A stretch of 64,000 nucleotides of DNA from Quercus robur (taxonomy: Eukaryota; Streptophyta; Magnoliopsida; Fagales; Fagaceae): NCBI RefSeq assembly GCF_932294415.1, contig NC_065538.1:44430843-44494842 (forward strand), read 5' to 3'. Below are positions 1-11,293 of the stretch, piece by piece. Within the stretch, counting starts at the first letter, position 1. Every line of letters starts with the position of its first letter. The notes under the pieces were generated by a model. That model searched no databases and was not told the DNA's origin. It was given only the letters and a program-made list of their open reading frames with translations. The translations under genes and the position numbers were made by a program.

Positions 1-367
1 CTAGAAGAACCTAAATGTATATCCTCCCTTCAAATTTATTGTGAGAAAAAAAGAACCATACAAATTCCTTCATCTATATTTATATATATCTAAAAGCTGA
101 AGTGTAATATTTGCTGTTACTACACTCCAGTTGAGCCACATCATCACCATGTCACAAATCTTTTTTTTATTTTTTATTTTATAGGTTTCCACTTAACATA
201 TTCTCTATAATTAGTCCTCTTTTCTTTCTCTTAACTCATCATCTTCCTCTTCTAAAAAAAAAAAAAAAAAAAAAAGCACATCATCTTCCCACCAAACAAA
301 TTGCTAATGTTTCTCCTATTAATGACTTCTCCATTAAATCCCAATTGCCTTAAATTCAACAATCAAT

Positions 368-469
<102 letters not shown>

Positions 470-993
470 CATTTCCTTATCAAACAAACAGCTTATCTCT
501 CCATCAAAACATTTAATTGCCTCCCGTTGGCTTTAAAACCCACTGATTTAAATTTTTTAATATAAATTTTGAATTGCTCTCCTTCCACCCCACAAGTCAC
601 CAAATTACAAATAGCATTGGAAATTCCCATTGAGGTAAGTTTTTCCTTTTCTTCCCCCTCAACTTCTTTGCTTTTCAATTGCAAATATATGGTTTGTGCT
701 AGATTTTTTTTTACAATGTTGTAATACAATGTTTCTTTATGTTCTTTTTATTTTTAAATTTTAAATTTTTAGTCTATTTCTTTATATTCATGTTTACAAT
801 TTTTCTATACATAATTGCATTTTAACCATTAAAATTGTTTGTGTCTAAAAAATAGGAATGCGTTTTATTGATTTAGTACATAATTATTTCCCACCCATTT
901 ATTTTATTTTATTTTTTGAATGGCTTTGTTATTTGATTTATTTATGTTTACTATATAAATTCTTGCTAATTATCTTTTAATCTCATCTAAATC

Positions 994-1909
994 TGTTAGG
1001 TTAAATATATTGACCCCAGTTAATTAATTCAATTACCCAAGTTGATTAATTAAGTCAAATTACATGCAAATCATGGAGGCACTAACAAATCACCAAATAA
1101 CTAATATGCAGCGGAAAATAACTAACACAGTGATTTGTTAACGAGTGGGGAAAACCTCTTGCAAGGTAAAAACCCCACCAGATGAATTTAAGGTCACCAC
1201 TCTTAAGAATCCACTAATCAATAATCAAGCGGTTACAACTATGAGAAATCTTACCACTACCCTAGCCTATCCCAAAACACCAACCTACAGTTGAACCTTT
1301 GCTTCAATATCCAATTGAACTTGATCTTGTTGTAGACTTTTTTGCTTTGAACAAATCTCCAATCTGTTACTAACTCTTTTGCACAGATCCTAGTAGGTGA
1401 CTAATTCCAGAAACTTGATTGATTGTTGTTGGCTGCAAAGTTTTTCACTTCATAAACGATGAAGATCAGGAAGCACTTGGTTACAAAACCTTAAGGCGTA
1501 CAAACGCAGTAACTTCACACAAAGTGTATGAGTTCTACATCTTCGTTTCTGTACTTGATGACTTTTAAAATAAGTCTTATATATGACTAGGGTTGTAGAG
1601 AGAGAAACTCTAATCATTCAAGTTATTATAGGCCGAATTTCAGATCTGAGAAATTTGAAATCGTAATTCTTGATAGGTCGAGCTTGTGTCGAGCTTTTTC
1701 ATTAGTCCTCAATAGTAGTTAGTGTCGAGCTTTAAACAGATTTTCTTCACTTGTTTCTTGGATCAAACTTTAGTCTTTAATGATACCACTTGATATGTTT
1801 GAACAACATACTTTTTGATACATTAAACCCAACTTAGATCTACCCCATTACAAGTAAAGTGCGTTTTGTTGAAGGATTAACCAATTACATAGAAAATATG
1901 ACCCTAACA
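994..1909 (-). mobile_element. Solo LTR (copia-like family) with perfect 5-bp TSD
   Basis: Starts TGTTAGG and ends CCTAACA, a perfect 7-bp terminal inverted repeat. It is flanked on both sides by AAATC (989-993 and 1910-1914). The body is related to the LTRs at 38602 and 45377 (shared blocks such as GTGATTTGTTAACGAGTGGG and CCCCACCAGATGAATTTAAGG). Strand is set from those LTRs, whose element is on minus. No internal region remains, so recombination between two LTRs removed the rest. Confidence 0.9.
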
Positions 1910-2402
1910 AAATCTATGCTAACTTTTATATTCTTAGGATACCTTGGAAGAAGAAACAAAATATTATGATTGATAGGTATGGAGCATATGGTGTTCCTCT
2001 TTTTCTTTGTATTTGAGATTATAACTTAGTTTTGTATGGTTTTCTCATTAATTTTACGATGTAAATAAATTTACGGCAAGTCATACATAATAATGTCTTT
2101 TCTTTCTTTTTTATTTTTTTAAGATCTAATATCTAATTCTTACCATTTATCATCTCAAAAAAAAAAAAAAATCTTACCAATTATAATTTTTGAGGAAACA
2201 ACTCAGGGACGCTTACAATGTTTAACTATTATCCATTACTCTTAATTGAAGCATATATCTTGATTTGATCTCATTCTCACATAAAAATTTTTAGGAAAAA
2301 AATAATGAATATGAAAAGTCTCTAATTTTCCATAAACCAATATGGTAGCCCAAAAGTCCTCTACTCAGACTTGGTATTATGTTACCACATTGGATTTGAT
2401 GA

Positions 2403-2449
<47 letters not shown>

Positions 2450-2600
2450 GACACAGACACAGACACCCATATATGCAACATAGCAGTTACAAATACAATT
2501 TCCAATTACCAAAATATACAGGTCTCTTCCTCTTCTCTAACCTTTCCCCTCCCTCGACGCTTTTGTATCATATATACATTTTTCCCTTCCCCTACATATT

Positions 2601-2644
<44 letters not shown>

Positions 2645-3802
2645 TATTTTTATCTCTTTTGAAACCAATAAGCTTAGTATTTGTGATGGAAAAATTTCAA
2701 TTAATATTATCAATACATGTTTGTTTTTGATATCTACTATATATCTAAGGTACCTCTCTCTCTCTCTCTCTCATTTAGATTTCTCTATAATCTTGATATC
2801 CTATTTGTTTTAATGCTTTGTGATAAGCTTTTTACAAGTTCTAGAAGTTCTTGGATTGATTAGAATGGAGAAAGTTAATATATGAAGATTGATAAGTATT
2901 GTCAAGATAATAGCAATAATTTTTTATGCCAGTAAAGCAATTTGAATAACATAGCTTAGAAAACCAAAACTATTAAACACAAAAATACTATTATAAAATT
3001 TTTTCTTTAGGAAATTAATGATAAATGGCTGTTAGGTTGTCTATATGATGGTATTACTAACCAAATTCTCTTACATTATTTCACTTTTTGATCAATAAAA
3101 TTTTGTTTACTTTCACATAAGTCACACTTTTTAGCAAGTGTTCTTGACCATATATATATATATATAGTCATCTACTTGGATGATTTTCTCAGCAATTCTA
3201 CAATCAACAACGCATTACTCTTGCAGTATAATTTATAATTTATTGTATTGTTTGTTGACACATGATAATTTATAATTCAAAATCTTTTCCTACTATTTTC
3301 TTGGCGGATTTGTTAAAATTCAGAAATTGTATTTGGCTTCAACTTGCTAGGTTCTTTTTTCATGATCATTGGTTTATTTGTTGTGAGTTGGGCTAAAGTT
3401 GAAGACATGGGAGTAATCAAACAAGATACAGTTGTAGGACTATTACATGAATCTTTTAGAGAACAAGAGTATTAAATGTATAAATTTCTCAGTAGCTTAA
3501 AATAATGAGGTGATTCAATGGTATAAAAAAACAAATATGGACATGTATAAACAATTATATCATGGATACGTTTGCTTTTCTCTATCCCTTTTATGTTTTT
3601 TTATTGATTGACTAAAATCAACTACACATTTAGCTTCTTCTCCAAAAAAAAAAAAAAAAAAAAAAAACTTTTAGCTTCCTTAGTTTTTCAAAAATTTTAA
3701 ATTGTGTAAAGGAAAAATAGAAATCAATATATGTTTTGGAGAGAAATTTTTTTGTAATACTTGATTCTCATATATGAGTTTAGTGATTATCAAAATATAA
3801 AT
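1910..3802. other. AT-rich spacer with microsatellites, no gene seen
   Basis: Holds (TA)n runs at 2408-2446 and 2607-2643 and a short (CT)n at about 2753-2771. The open frames near 2342-2730 are Tyr-Ile repeats created by the TA runs. No conserved coding segment was seen on either strand. Confidence 0.7.
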
Positions 3803-4069
3803 TGTTATAACTGTTAAATTACCGATTCTCCCAAAAGTTTAAGCTTTTGGGACAATTGTTAATTTAACATAGAATCAGAGCAGAAGGTTCTGAGTTTGAT
3901 CTTTGTCTCCTCCACTCTACCTCATATTTAAATTCTCATGTGTTGTTCTCACCTATTAAAAGGTAGTTTTGGCTCACACGTGAGGGGGAGTGTTAGAAGT
4001 ATGTGGTTAAATGATTAAATTTATCATATTCCAATAGCTTAAGTTTTTGAAATAATCGGTAATTTAGCA
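3803..4069 (+). mobile_element. TRIM (miniature LTR retrotransposon)
   Basis: Two short diverged direct repeats, 3803-3869 and 3991-4069, each begin TGTTA and end in AACA or AGCA. Directly after the first is TAGAATCAGAGCAG at 3870-3883, a mutated form of the initiator-Met tRNA primer site TGGTATCAGAGC. Directly before the second is the purine tract GTGAGGGGGAG. The interior is about 120 bp and non-coding. The layout LTR-PBS-PPT-LTR is that of a TRIM. No clear target duplication remains. Confidence 0.7.
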
Positions 4070-5384
4070 ATAACTTTGTTCAATAGTTCTTGTGCAAAAA
4101 AATAAAAACAAAGTTTGGATAAATTGCTCATTAACTTCTCCAAAAATGCAAAATAATGTTAGCTTTCATATGAAATCATTAAGATTCATTTTCATGTTCT
4201 AATAAAAATTATACGTTCTTCATTTTTTTTTTTATTGTGTTGCATTTTGGTGCATATCTCACTATATTATAACGTATTACAAAAAATTTTGTCATATATA
4301 ATGATTAAAAATAAAACACAACACGTTTCCTTGGCCAAAAATATATATATACACAAAAAATCAAAATATAGACTTCTATAGTTACAAAATATTTATTATA
4401 TATTATAGTATAATCACATTATTGTGAGATGGGTTTGAAACTATTATTTAAAAGTCACAACCACTATTCTCATTTTTTATTTAACATATAAGAATATGAT
4501 GTCAAATTTTTTCGCGCATCATGTGAGACTGCAATTAGTTCTAATAAAAATTGGTGCACCATCATAAAGAAACTAATACATAGAAATAATGCATGTGCCT
4601 CATTAAACACATGAAAATAAATGAATGTTTTTCATAAAATAAATTCCTATAATTTTTATGAATAGAAAATAATTAAACAAATCATGATTATAAAACCCTT
4701 AATAATGGCGTCAAATTAAGAATTAATAATTTTAAAATACCTAAATTTAAGATTACATTTAAAACTTTAAAATTGATTTGAACATTTTTATACATTTTTT
4801 TTTTCTTTCTTTCACTCTTCGACTTATGGATCTCAAACATGTTGTTCTACTTTCAATGATTACTATCCCCATTAAAACAAAAAGCTACTTAAAACAAAAA
4901 GAAACTTAATAAGCAAAGTAGAGAAAAAGAAAGAGAGAAGCAAGACTATCTATGTGGAAAAAGAAGTCGACTGTCAATTATTTATTTATTTTTCAACTAA
5001 AAAAAGCCATTTACTTTGTAAGAGCCTTGTAAGTTATAACTTAGCTAATTAACATTTTTTTGGTGATTTCGACAGAAATATTTAAAATTCAAAAATCTCC
5101 CCTCTCCAACTATTGAATTATTAAAAAAAAAAAAAAGCCTCTCTTTTTTGAGAGTTTAAAAAAAAAAAAAAAGTTAAAAAAAAGCCTCTTAACCATATGA
5201 ATTGACTACGGACACATCAATGGTTCAACATAATCAGTAAAATTACTTTAGAACATCTTTAGTTGTTTTACGTTCTATCAATTCCTATGATCTCTTATTA
5301 TACTTAAGAAAAAATGGACTGGGTTTCAGTTAATTAACTAGTAAAATTTCCTATCATCGAATTGGTGATAATATAGAGTTAGAA
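4070..5384. other. AT-rich spacer, no gene seen
   Basis: AT-rich, with homopolymer A tracts near 5123 and 5158. No coding or RNA feature recognised. Confidence 0.6.
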
Positions 5385-5510
5385 TCCTATTTGCACCAAA
5401 TTAAAATCAATTAGTGTCTTGGCTTGTTGTTAAAAAATATTTATCATAGAATGGATGCTATAACTAGTAGGTTCAAATTTTTATCATATCTATAAAAAAT
5501 AAATAAAAAT
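5385..5510 (+). mobile_element. Decayed tRNA-derived SINE, 3' part
   Basis: The blocks CACCAAATTAAAATCAATTAG, TGTCTTGGCTTG and TTATCATAGAATGGATGCTAT resemble the 3' half of the SINE type also seen at 31355-31516 on minus. The promoter half is missing. This rests on family resemblance from memory. Confidence 0.4.
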
Positions 5511-5825
5511 ATCGCGGAATATAATTTCTTAAATAGTTGCAAGTCAAATTGGAATGCAAGCAAGACAAAACATAATTTTTATTTTGGGGATTGACAATAT
5601 ATAAAAGTATATATTTGAGCTGCATCGTAACAAGTCAATCTTGCATGTGAATTTGAGGTTGGAGCCCAGTGGTGTGATGCGGGAATTTGGTTTATAATTG
5701 AGCAAATAATCGAGCAAGTCAAGTCAACACAGTCATGTTATGCCAAACCAGTTGCTTCTCAAGAACTCCTTTCGACACTCTCTGTTAATAGATTGTTCAC
5801 GCAAGTTCCTTGACCCCAAGTAGCT

Positions 5826-5893
5826 ATTAGAATAATGGTTTCATTCTTTTTTAATAGCTTAATCTTTTGGGTTAAGCGGTAATTTTCTCCTGG
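5826..5893 (+). repeat. TRIM LTR fragment
   Basis: The block AATAGCTTAATCTTTTGG followed by GTTAAGCGGTAATTTT matches the 3' half of the LTRs of the TRIM at 3803-4069 (AATAGCTTAAGTTTTTGA, AATCGGTAATTTAGC). It is isolated, with no second LTR nearby. Confidence 0.5.
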
Positions 5894-6182
5894 TACTCAA
5901 TGAATCCCAAAAACTTAGAACACAATTTAACAAAAACAAGTTAGGGCTAAGTACATTAAACTGAATTGACGTGCACAAGGATTTCCTAAGAAAAAAAAGA
6001 GAGTAAATCAATCAGAGAGAATTCATTGAAGAAACAAAGTTCATCAGCTACTAGCTGCAACACAAAATTGAAAATTCAACAAGAAAACAAACTTTTAAGG
6101 CCTGAAAGGTTGAAATACCTCCAGAAACACAAAGTAAAATACAAAATGACAATTTTTTAAGACCATAATTTGAACTTGCCCA

Positions 6183-6985
6183 TCATGGGGGAATAGACGA
6201 AGTTGCCACAGGTAATTGCTTGCTAATCTTTGTCATTATCAATTTTCTGGGGTCTCTGGTATCATGGCAAAAGAGGATCATCATCATAAAGATGGTGGAA
6301 ACAAACATGGGAATTGGACCAAAAAACCATACCAAAAAATTTAGAGCAAAATAGAGTGCTCTAAGCCCAAGTAACCAGAATTCACCAGCCCTTTTAACTT
6401 CCTTGACCACATCTTCAACATTATCATGGTCCTTGACTGGGTTGCTCATCAGATAGCTTGCAAAAGTAAGATGCTTTACTGATTGAACAAAGCATGAAAA
6501 GGCCAGGAGGAAGCAGGTTAGGAGGCTTATGCATTTGATGCTAATGGTGAACTGACTTGTATCTCCATAGATGAAGTCGGTTTGGAATTGGAATAAGTTT
6601 TTGGAAGAGTATGCGGTCCAAGCTCCAATAAGAGTGCAAAGAGTTAAAGAGATTATTGCTAACTGAGTTGCTGCAGCTATGTTTGTTCCACTCACGCTTA
6701 TAGCTACAGAAACATCGCTTGTAGTTATAGTACCCTGCAAGTCCAAGTAAAAGGTAAGAAACTCTGCCTAATCATATATGATTAGCAAAGAAAGGTGGAA
6801 GAAGAGAGTGATACTAGCCTTCATAATGTTTTCAACCCAAACTTTTTTCTTTTGGTTCTCAAAACCCAATACTGTTGTCTTAGGATGATTATGATACGTG
6901 TAGAGGTGGAAGAGATTGTAAGCGAACATAATCAACAAGCTACCTGAAACCAATACCAAATCAAAGTACTGCTTTTGGAAACCAT
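6183..6985 (-). CDS. DUF599 membrane protein, copy A; start codon out of frame (possible pseudogene)
   Basis: A two-exon gene of the DUF599 (PF04654) family, predicted multi-pass membrane proteins of unknown biochemical role. Exon 2 is 6734-6183 (183 codons, intact), with the family block YGDTSQFTISIK, the helix LLTCFLLAFSCFVQS and the motif LGLRALYFALNFLVWFFGP. Exon 1 ends at 6819 with the codons for WVENIMK. The intron, 6818-6735 (84 nt), starts GC and ends AG, in phase 0. The expected ATG (6985-6983) is followed by GGTTTCC rather than the GGGTTTC seen in copies B and C, so it is out of frame with the conserved GFQKQYFDLVLV. No in-frame ATG lies between an upstream stop and 6929. Starting at 6929 gives about 220 residues and cuts into membrane helix 1. 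The 3' flank (5600-5720) resembles that of copy B (26600-26700), so copies share flanks. Confidence 0.7.
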
Positions 6986-7683
6986 GATGTTCTTCCCCTC
7001 TCAGCTCAGTACTAGTGACACCGAAGAAGTTTAAGCCATGATGTTCTTGAATTTCATTTTATAACTTCTTAGCAAAGAAGATTCCATGACATTTCGGATT
7101 TTGCTTAAGGAGCCATTGATTCTCCATACAGTTGTAAAGAAAACAATGGAAATATTTATTTTTATTTCAAGTGAAAGTAGTTGAGAGACATAACTTATTG
7201 ATTTATACAAATATTAAAATTTAATGCAGACAGTACTACAAGGAGGGTTTCTCAAATGCTATACTCGCAAAGTCCAAATCTTCTGTTCTACTCTTTTTCC
7301 TCCACTATATATTTTACAAAATAAAAACATGCCACATGTTTATCTATTTTATTAAATGCTAAATTTATACTTTCTATTATTTCAATTACCTAAAATAAAT
7401 AAATAAAAGCCTGTCATATTCCCAATGCCCCACCACCACCTTTGCTAGCAGCTAAGAGATAAGAGATAAGTTTAATCTCTTCTAAAGGATTACACATAAA
7501 GATAGTAATGTGTTGGAATAATTCTTTTATCACTGTTCTATTTTGAATCCATTTACTTCTTCCTTGGCCTGAAACAATATGAACTAGTACCATGGGTTTG
7601 AAATAGTCCAACCATGATCTCCATGACTCACATGCAAAGATCATCATGTAATCTCCACAAACCATTCCGATGATGCCAAAAAT
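6986..7683. other. Spacer with an unassigned minus-strand ORF (7665-7414)
   Basis: An ATG-initiated 83-codon frame runs from 7665 to 7414 on minus. It begins MVCGDYMMIFACESWRSW and ends in a Gly run. I do not recognise it. It adjoins the candidate LTR of Tat remnant 1 and could be internal retroelement sequence or chance. The rest is AT-rich 5' flank of DUF599 copy A. Confidence 0.3.
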
Positions 7684-8460
7684 TGTCAGTGAGTCGTGCG
7701 GTGCTCATGTGATCTTGATAGAACCTGCGAAATAGAAACAAAAAAGACCTTATAGAGAGTACCGGTGTGATACCGGCTAAATACCCTCCGAAGGTTAAGT
7801 TAGAGAGAATTTCTACAACTTTAGAGTGCCAGAGCTGGGAAAATTACGCATACCTTGATTTGTGAGAGCTTTGGGGGGTTTTTATAGTAGTGTAGAGCTG
7901 GCCTTAGTTTCTTGGGGGAGAAGGCATTCCCTTGTGGAAAAGATTCTCATTAATATTCGCGCTTTATAGGATCCTTTCCTTGTAGGATTCCTCTAATCAT
8001 GGTTGGGAGTAGAATGCAAGATATTTCCATACTAGGATTCTTGGAGACTACTTATGCCACGTAGGTGCCACATGGCTTCATCAAGCCGTCTCCCTTGGAC
8101 CTGTCTACTTTAAGGGGTTCATTCGTTGCCTTGCCTCTCCATCCAGGTCATGAACCCGTCCAATAGTTCTTTGATTGGTAGAGTGCTTAGGCTGTCTCTT
8201 TTGGTAACTCTATCACTAATGTCTGCTCCCATTATTCATGCCTGTCTGCTTAGGGGTTTTATCCCTATCAGTTGCCCTTTCACTTCGCGGGTTCGTCGCT
8301 TGGTATTCTGGATGGACACGTGGGGTAACGAATTCACCCAGTTCTAGGGAGTTGTGCCTTGATTGACAGGGTAGTTGAGAGTCATAAATGTTGAGGGGAC
8401 ACGTGGCACGATTTTAGTGGTGGGTTACTTGGATCAAAGCATTGCTTCGTCTTCCACACA
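7684..8460 (-). mobile_element. Candidate 3' LTR of Tat-type remnant 1
   Basis: Read on minus, a TATA-like CTATAAAAACCCCCC (about 7889-7875) is followed by the block TTCGGAGGGTATTTAGCCGG and a paired CCGGTATCACACCGG. This style of R-U5 sequence is one I associate with Tat/Ogre LTRs. The position fits, beyond the antisense ORF where a 3' LTR belongs. Both ends are uncertain; 7684 (TG) and about 8460 are proposals. No second copy is present in the window to confirm. Confidence 0.4.
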
Positions 8461-8468
8461 ACTTCTTC

Positions 8469-8476
8469 TATATATT
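8469..8476 (+). promoter_or_regulatory. TATA-like box of the antisense gene, Tat remnant 1
   Basis: CTATATAT precedes the 5'-UTR intron donor at 8618 by about 145 nt. It matches the layout in Tat remnant 2 (TATA 47094, donor 47190) and remnant 3 (TATA about 55697, donor 55560, minus). Promoter activity is inference. Confidence 0.5.
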
Positions 8477-10380
8477 TGTTGCTTTCTTCCCCCATTTCCA
8501 TCTTTTGCTGCTAATTCCCATTGCTAGAGCTCAACCGTTGCCTATGAGAATTCGTCGATCTGTCCTCTCAGCGCATCCGTTCACCATACTACCATCTTCC
8601 ATTCGTACCGTATACTTGTAAGCACTTCCGTCCTATATACTTTTTGCCTTTTCTTTTTTTCAAGACTTATGTAACCGTCGCTTATATAGACCTGTAGAGT
8701 CTTAGGAATTTATCCGTCACTTGTAGGTGTAATAGATGTCTAGTGAAGCGTTGAGTGAACAGTCCTGTGTTCGTGAATGAGCTAGCTACAATGAAGTGTA
8801 CCCGTTAGGTCATATCGACCCAGGCACCTTGTACCCTGAAAGGGATCCATCTGCCAACTCACCTTCTGAAGAAGAATATGAGGATTCAGATGAGTATGGG
8901 TCAGAGAGTGATATTGCTCCTGTCTGGTAAGTGTCCGTTTACTTGGTTTATTCGTCACTTATGTGTTTATTGCTGCCTAACTTAATGCTTATTTTGGTTG
9001 TAGCCTAGGTCCATTCAGAGGTTTCCCTCGAGTAGTGGAATTTCTTGGAGAAAATCTTCTGAATCCCATTGGAAGAGAGGGCTTGGAAACAGTTCATCAC
9101 TCTAGACACCATCCGCTAGTACTATGAGGGTCCCAAGCCTACAGACTTCGCCCGTTGCTACGATCAGACTGCTCACAAACGTGAGTCCGTTGCTCTCTTT
9201 TTATTATTATTATTCTTCATTCTATATCCTTTTTGAATAATTTTGTCTAACTCTTTCCTCCCGTTCCTTCTGGCGTAGAAATGGACAGTGGTAAAAGGAG
9301 AGCCCTCATTCGTAAACAAGCCGTTGATCGTGCAAAGAAGTGGCAGGATGGGGTCGTATCTCCTGTTGAAGGGACAGTGCAAATTAGGCCGTTCATGAAG
9401 CGAAGGCCTACGGATAAGGGCGACTGTCCATCAAAAAAGCCTAAGGAGGTGGCTACTACCACTGTTGGGGAGAAGCCCGCAACTATCTAAGTGCCCTCAC
9501 CTCCTTGTCATGGTGTTGGCAAAGGTTTATGACAGCCAAATGTCCCATCCTAGAGAAGCACCCCCTTCTTCTTTGTGAGGATTCAAAACATGCTATAGGG
9601 CTTTTGTCATCCATCATCAAGGACGATGACTATGAAGACTTGCGTAACCATGCCACTGAGGCCATGGGGGAGTTAGGTTTCTTTGGCTTGGCTCAGGTAT
9701 GTAACTGTCCTCCTTCCATTTTGTTTTTCAACTATTGTTATTAGTTCTAACCCTTTCTTAACTTTTTGTAGGGGGTGCTGATGATGAAGGGTCTGATGGA
9801 CCGTTGCCTATCCCAGGAGAAATGGGTCGACCGTTTGAGGGAGAAGGTTAAGGCTATTGAGACGGAGCTAAATGAGCTTAAGGCTTGGAAAGAAGTACAA
9901 GTCAAAAAGCTGACCGTGACCAAGAAAGCACTGGAAGAGTCGGAGGGCCATACAGATGAGCTGAGAAAGGTGCTTCAAGACAAAGAGGGGGAGATCTCCA
10001 CCTTAAGGGAGCAAGTTCGTTATGCTAAGGACGATTGGAAGGCAGAGTTTCGTGTCTCCGACGGCTTCCTTACTGAGCTCAGTGATTGCTACTTCGACAG
10101 CTTTTCAGAGTGCCTCCATTAGATCAAAGCCCTCTACCTCGACTTGGATGTGTCGCTAGTGTCTTTAGACCTTGTGGCCTAGACTCTGGCTAGGACCGTC
10201 GACCAAGAAGGCACTGATGAGCTCTTTGAGGCTAACCCTATGCCCAACGTTCAAGGTGACTGAAAGGCGGCTCCTGAAGATGAGCAAGCCAAGTTTGTCA
10301 AGGACGAAAACCATCTTGTTAGGAAGGAGGTAGAGCCAGAGAAAGTTGTCAATGAGGCACCCCCCGTTGACCAGCCTTAG
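8477..10380 (+). pseudogene. Antisense ORF (aORF) of Tat remnant 1, spliced and decayed
   Basis: A gene antisense to the pol remnant at 11294-12975. A 5'-UTR intron runs 8618-8726 (CTT|GTAAGC to TTGTAG|), and the ATG is at 8736. The first coding exon has an early TGA but continues with an acidic SPSEEEYEDSDEYGSESD stretch, donor CTG|GTAAGT, acceptor TTGTAG|. The next part contains FRGFPRVVEFLGENLLNPIG, then a frameshift to YYEGPKPTDFARCYDQ, with donor AAAC|GTGAGT. An exon from about 9281 carries a basic region, a stop at 9488, then HGVGKGLMTAKCP and an acidic helical part up to CTCAG|GTATGT (9696). The last exon from 9772 is a long coiled coil (KVKAIETELNELKAWKEVQ onwards) ending SDCYFDSFSECLH. 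Tat-lineage elements are known to carry such an extra antisense ORF between pol and the 3' LTR; its function is unknown. Confidence 0.65.
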
Positions 10381-10663
10381 GAAATCATTTTGAGAACAGT
10401 GGTTATGTAATCTTAACATTGCCCACAAATTTTTGGGTTTTTATTTATAACTTTTTTTACTTCCTTTCTATTTGAAAGATTTTAAACCTTACATCATCAA
10501 CCTTTTAGGCCATTCATTTAGTTTTTAAACCAAGAATGATCCGTCTACTTTATAGGCGTGACTTAGTAGATTTTCAGGATGTCTATAGTCTGTCCACCTC
10601 GGTGTTTTAATAACTCAAGCTTATGTAATCCATTCACTTGGTGTTTCTTTAAGCCTGATCATT

Positions 10664-11095
10664 TAAGGACTTGTATGAACTTCAAGTCATCCCTTGGGAT
10701 TTTCCCGTATCCGTCCACTTGAAGACTTATAAATTTCAAGGTATCCTGTGGGATTTCCCTGTCTCTGTCCACTTAAGGACTTGTAAATTTCAAGTTATCC
10801 CTTGGGATGTACTCGTCCACTCAGGGACTTGCATAAATTTCAAGGTATCCCCTAGGATTTCCTTGTATTCTTCCACTTAAGGACTTATAATTTCAAGTTA
10901 TCCCTTGGGGTGTACCTGTCCATTGAGGAACTTCCATGAATTTCAAGGTATCCTTTGGGATTTCCTTGTATCCATCCACTTAAGGACTTATAATTTCAAG
11001 TTATCCATTGGGATGTACCCATCCACTTAAGGACTTGTGTATATTTCAAGGTATCCCCTGGGATGTGTCTGTCCACTTAAGGACTTAGTCGTAGA
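10664..11095 (+). repeat. Tandem array between converging aORF and pol, alternating 47- and 57-bp units
   Basis: Eight or nine units share CCACTTAAGGACTT, ATTTCAAG and TATCC...GGGAT. From the second unit they alternate between a longer type (GGTATCC...GGGATTTCC) and a shorter type (GTTATCC...GGGATGTAC), giving a higher-order period near 103 bp. Variable tandem arrays in the 3' untranslated region are known for Ogre/Tat elements. Confidence 0.85.
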
Positions 11096-11293
11096 TGCGT
11101 TTTTTTTGTAGATATGTATATATGCCCATGATATATCTGAATAAATCCTCTTATTATGGTAAATAAATGCATAAGCCAAAAATTGTTCTAAAAAAATAAA
11201 AAGCTGCCCTTTGGGCTAAAAGTATTGTAGACAATAAAAATAACTAGAATTAAATAAATTGGAAATGAGGAGTGGTGGATTGTATGCCATCGT

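Noticed and set aside
6930..6959. TTG at 6959 as start of DUF599 copy A
   Set aside because: Nuclear plant genes rarely start at TTG, and the conserved residues continue upstream in the same frame. The frame simply lacks an ATG there.
9173..9462. Minus-strand ORFs opposite the remnant 1 antisense gene
   Set aside because: Overlapping shadows of the plus-strand exons, with no recognisable motifs.
10671..10880. ORF in the tandem array of remnant 1
   Set aside because: It is a translation of the repeat units and ends within the array.
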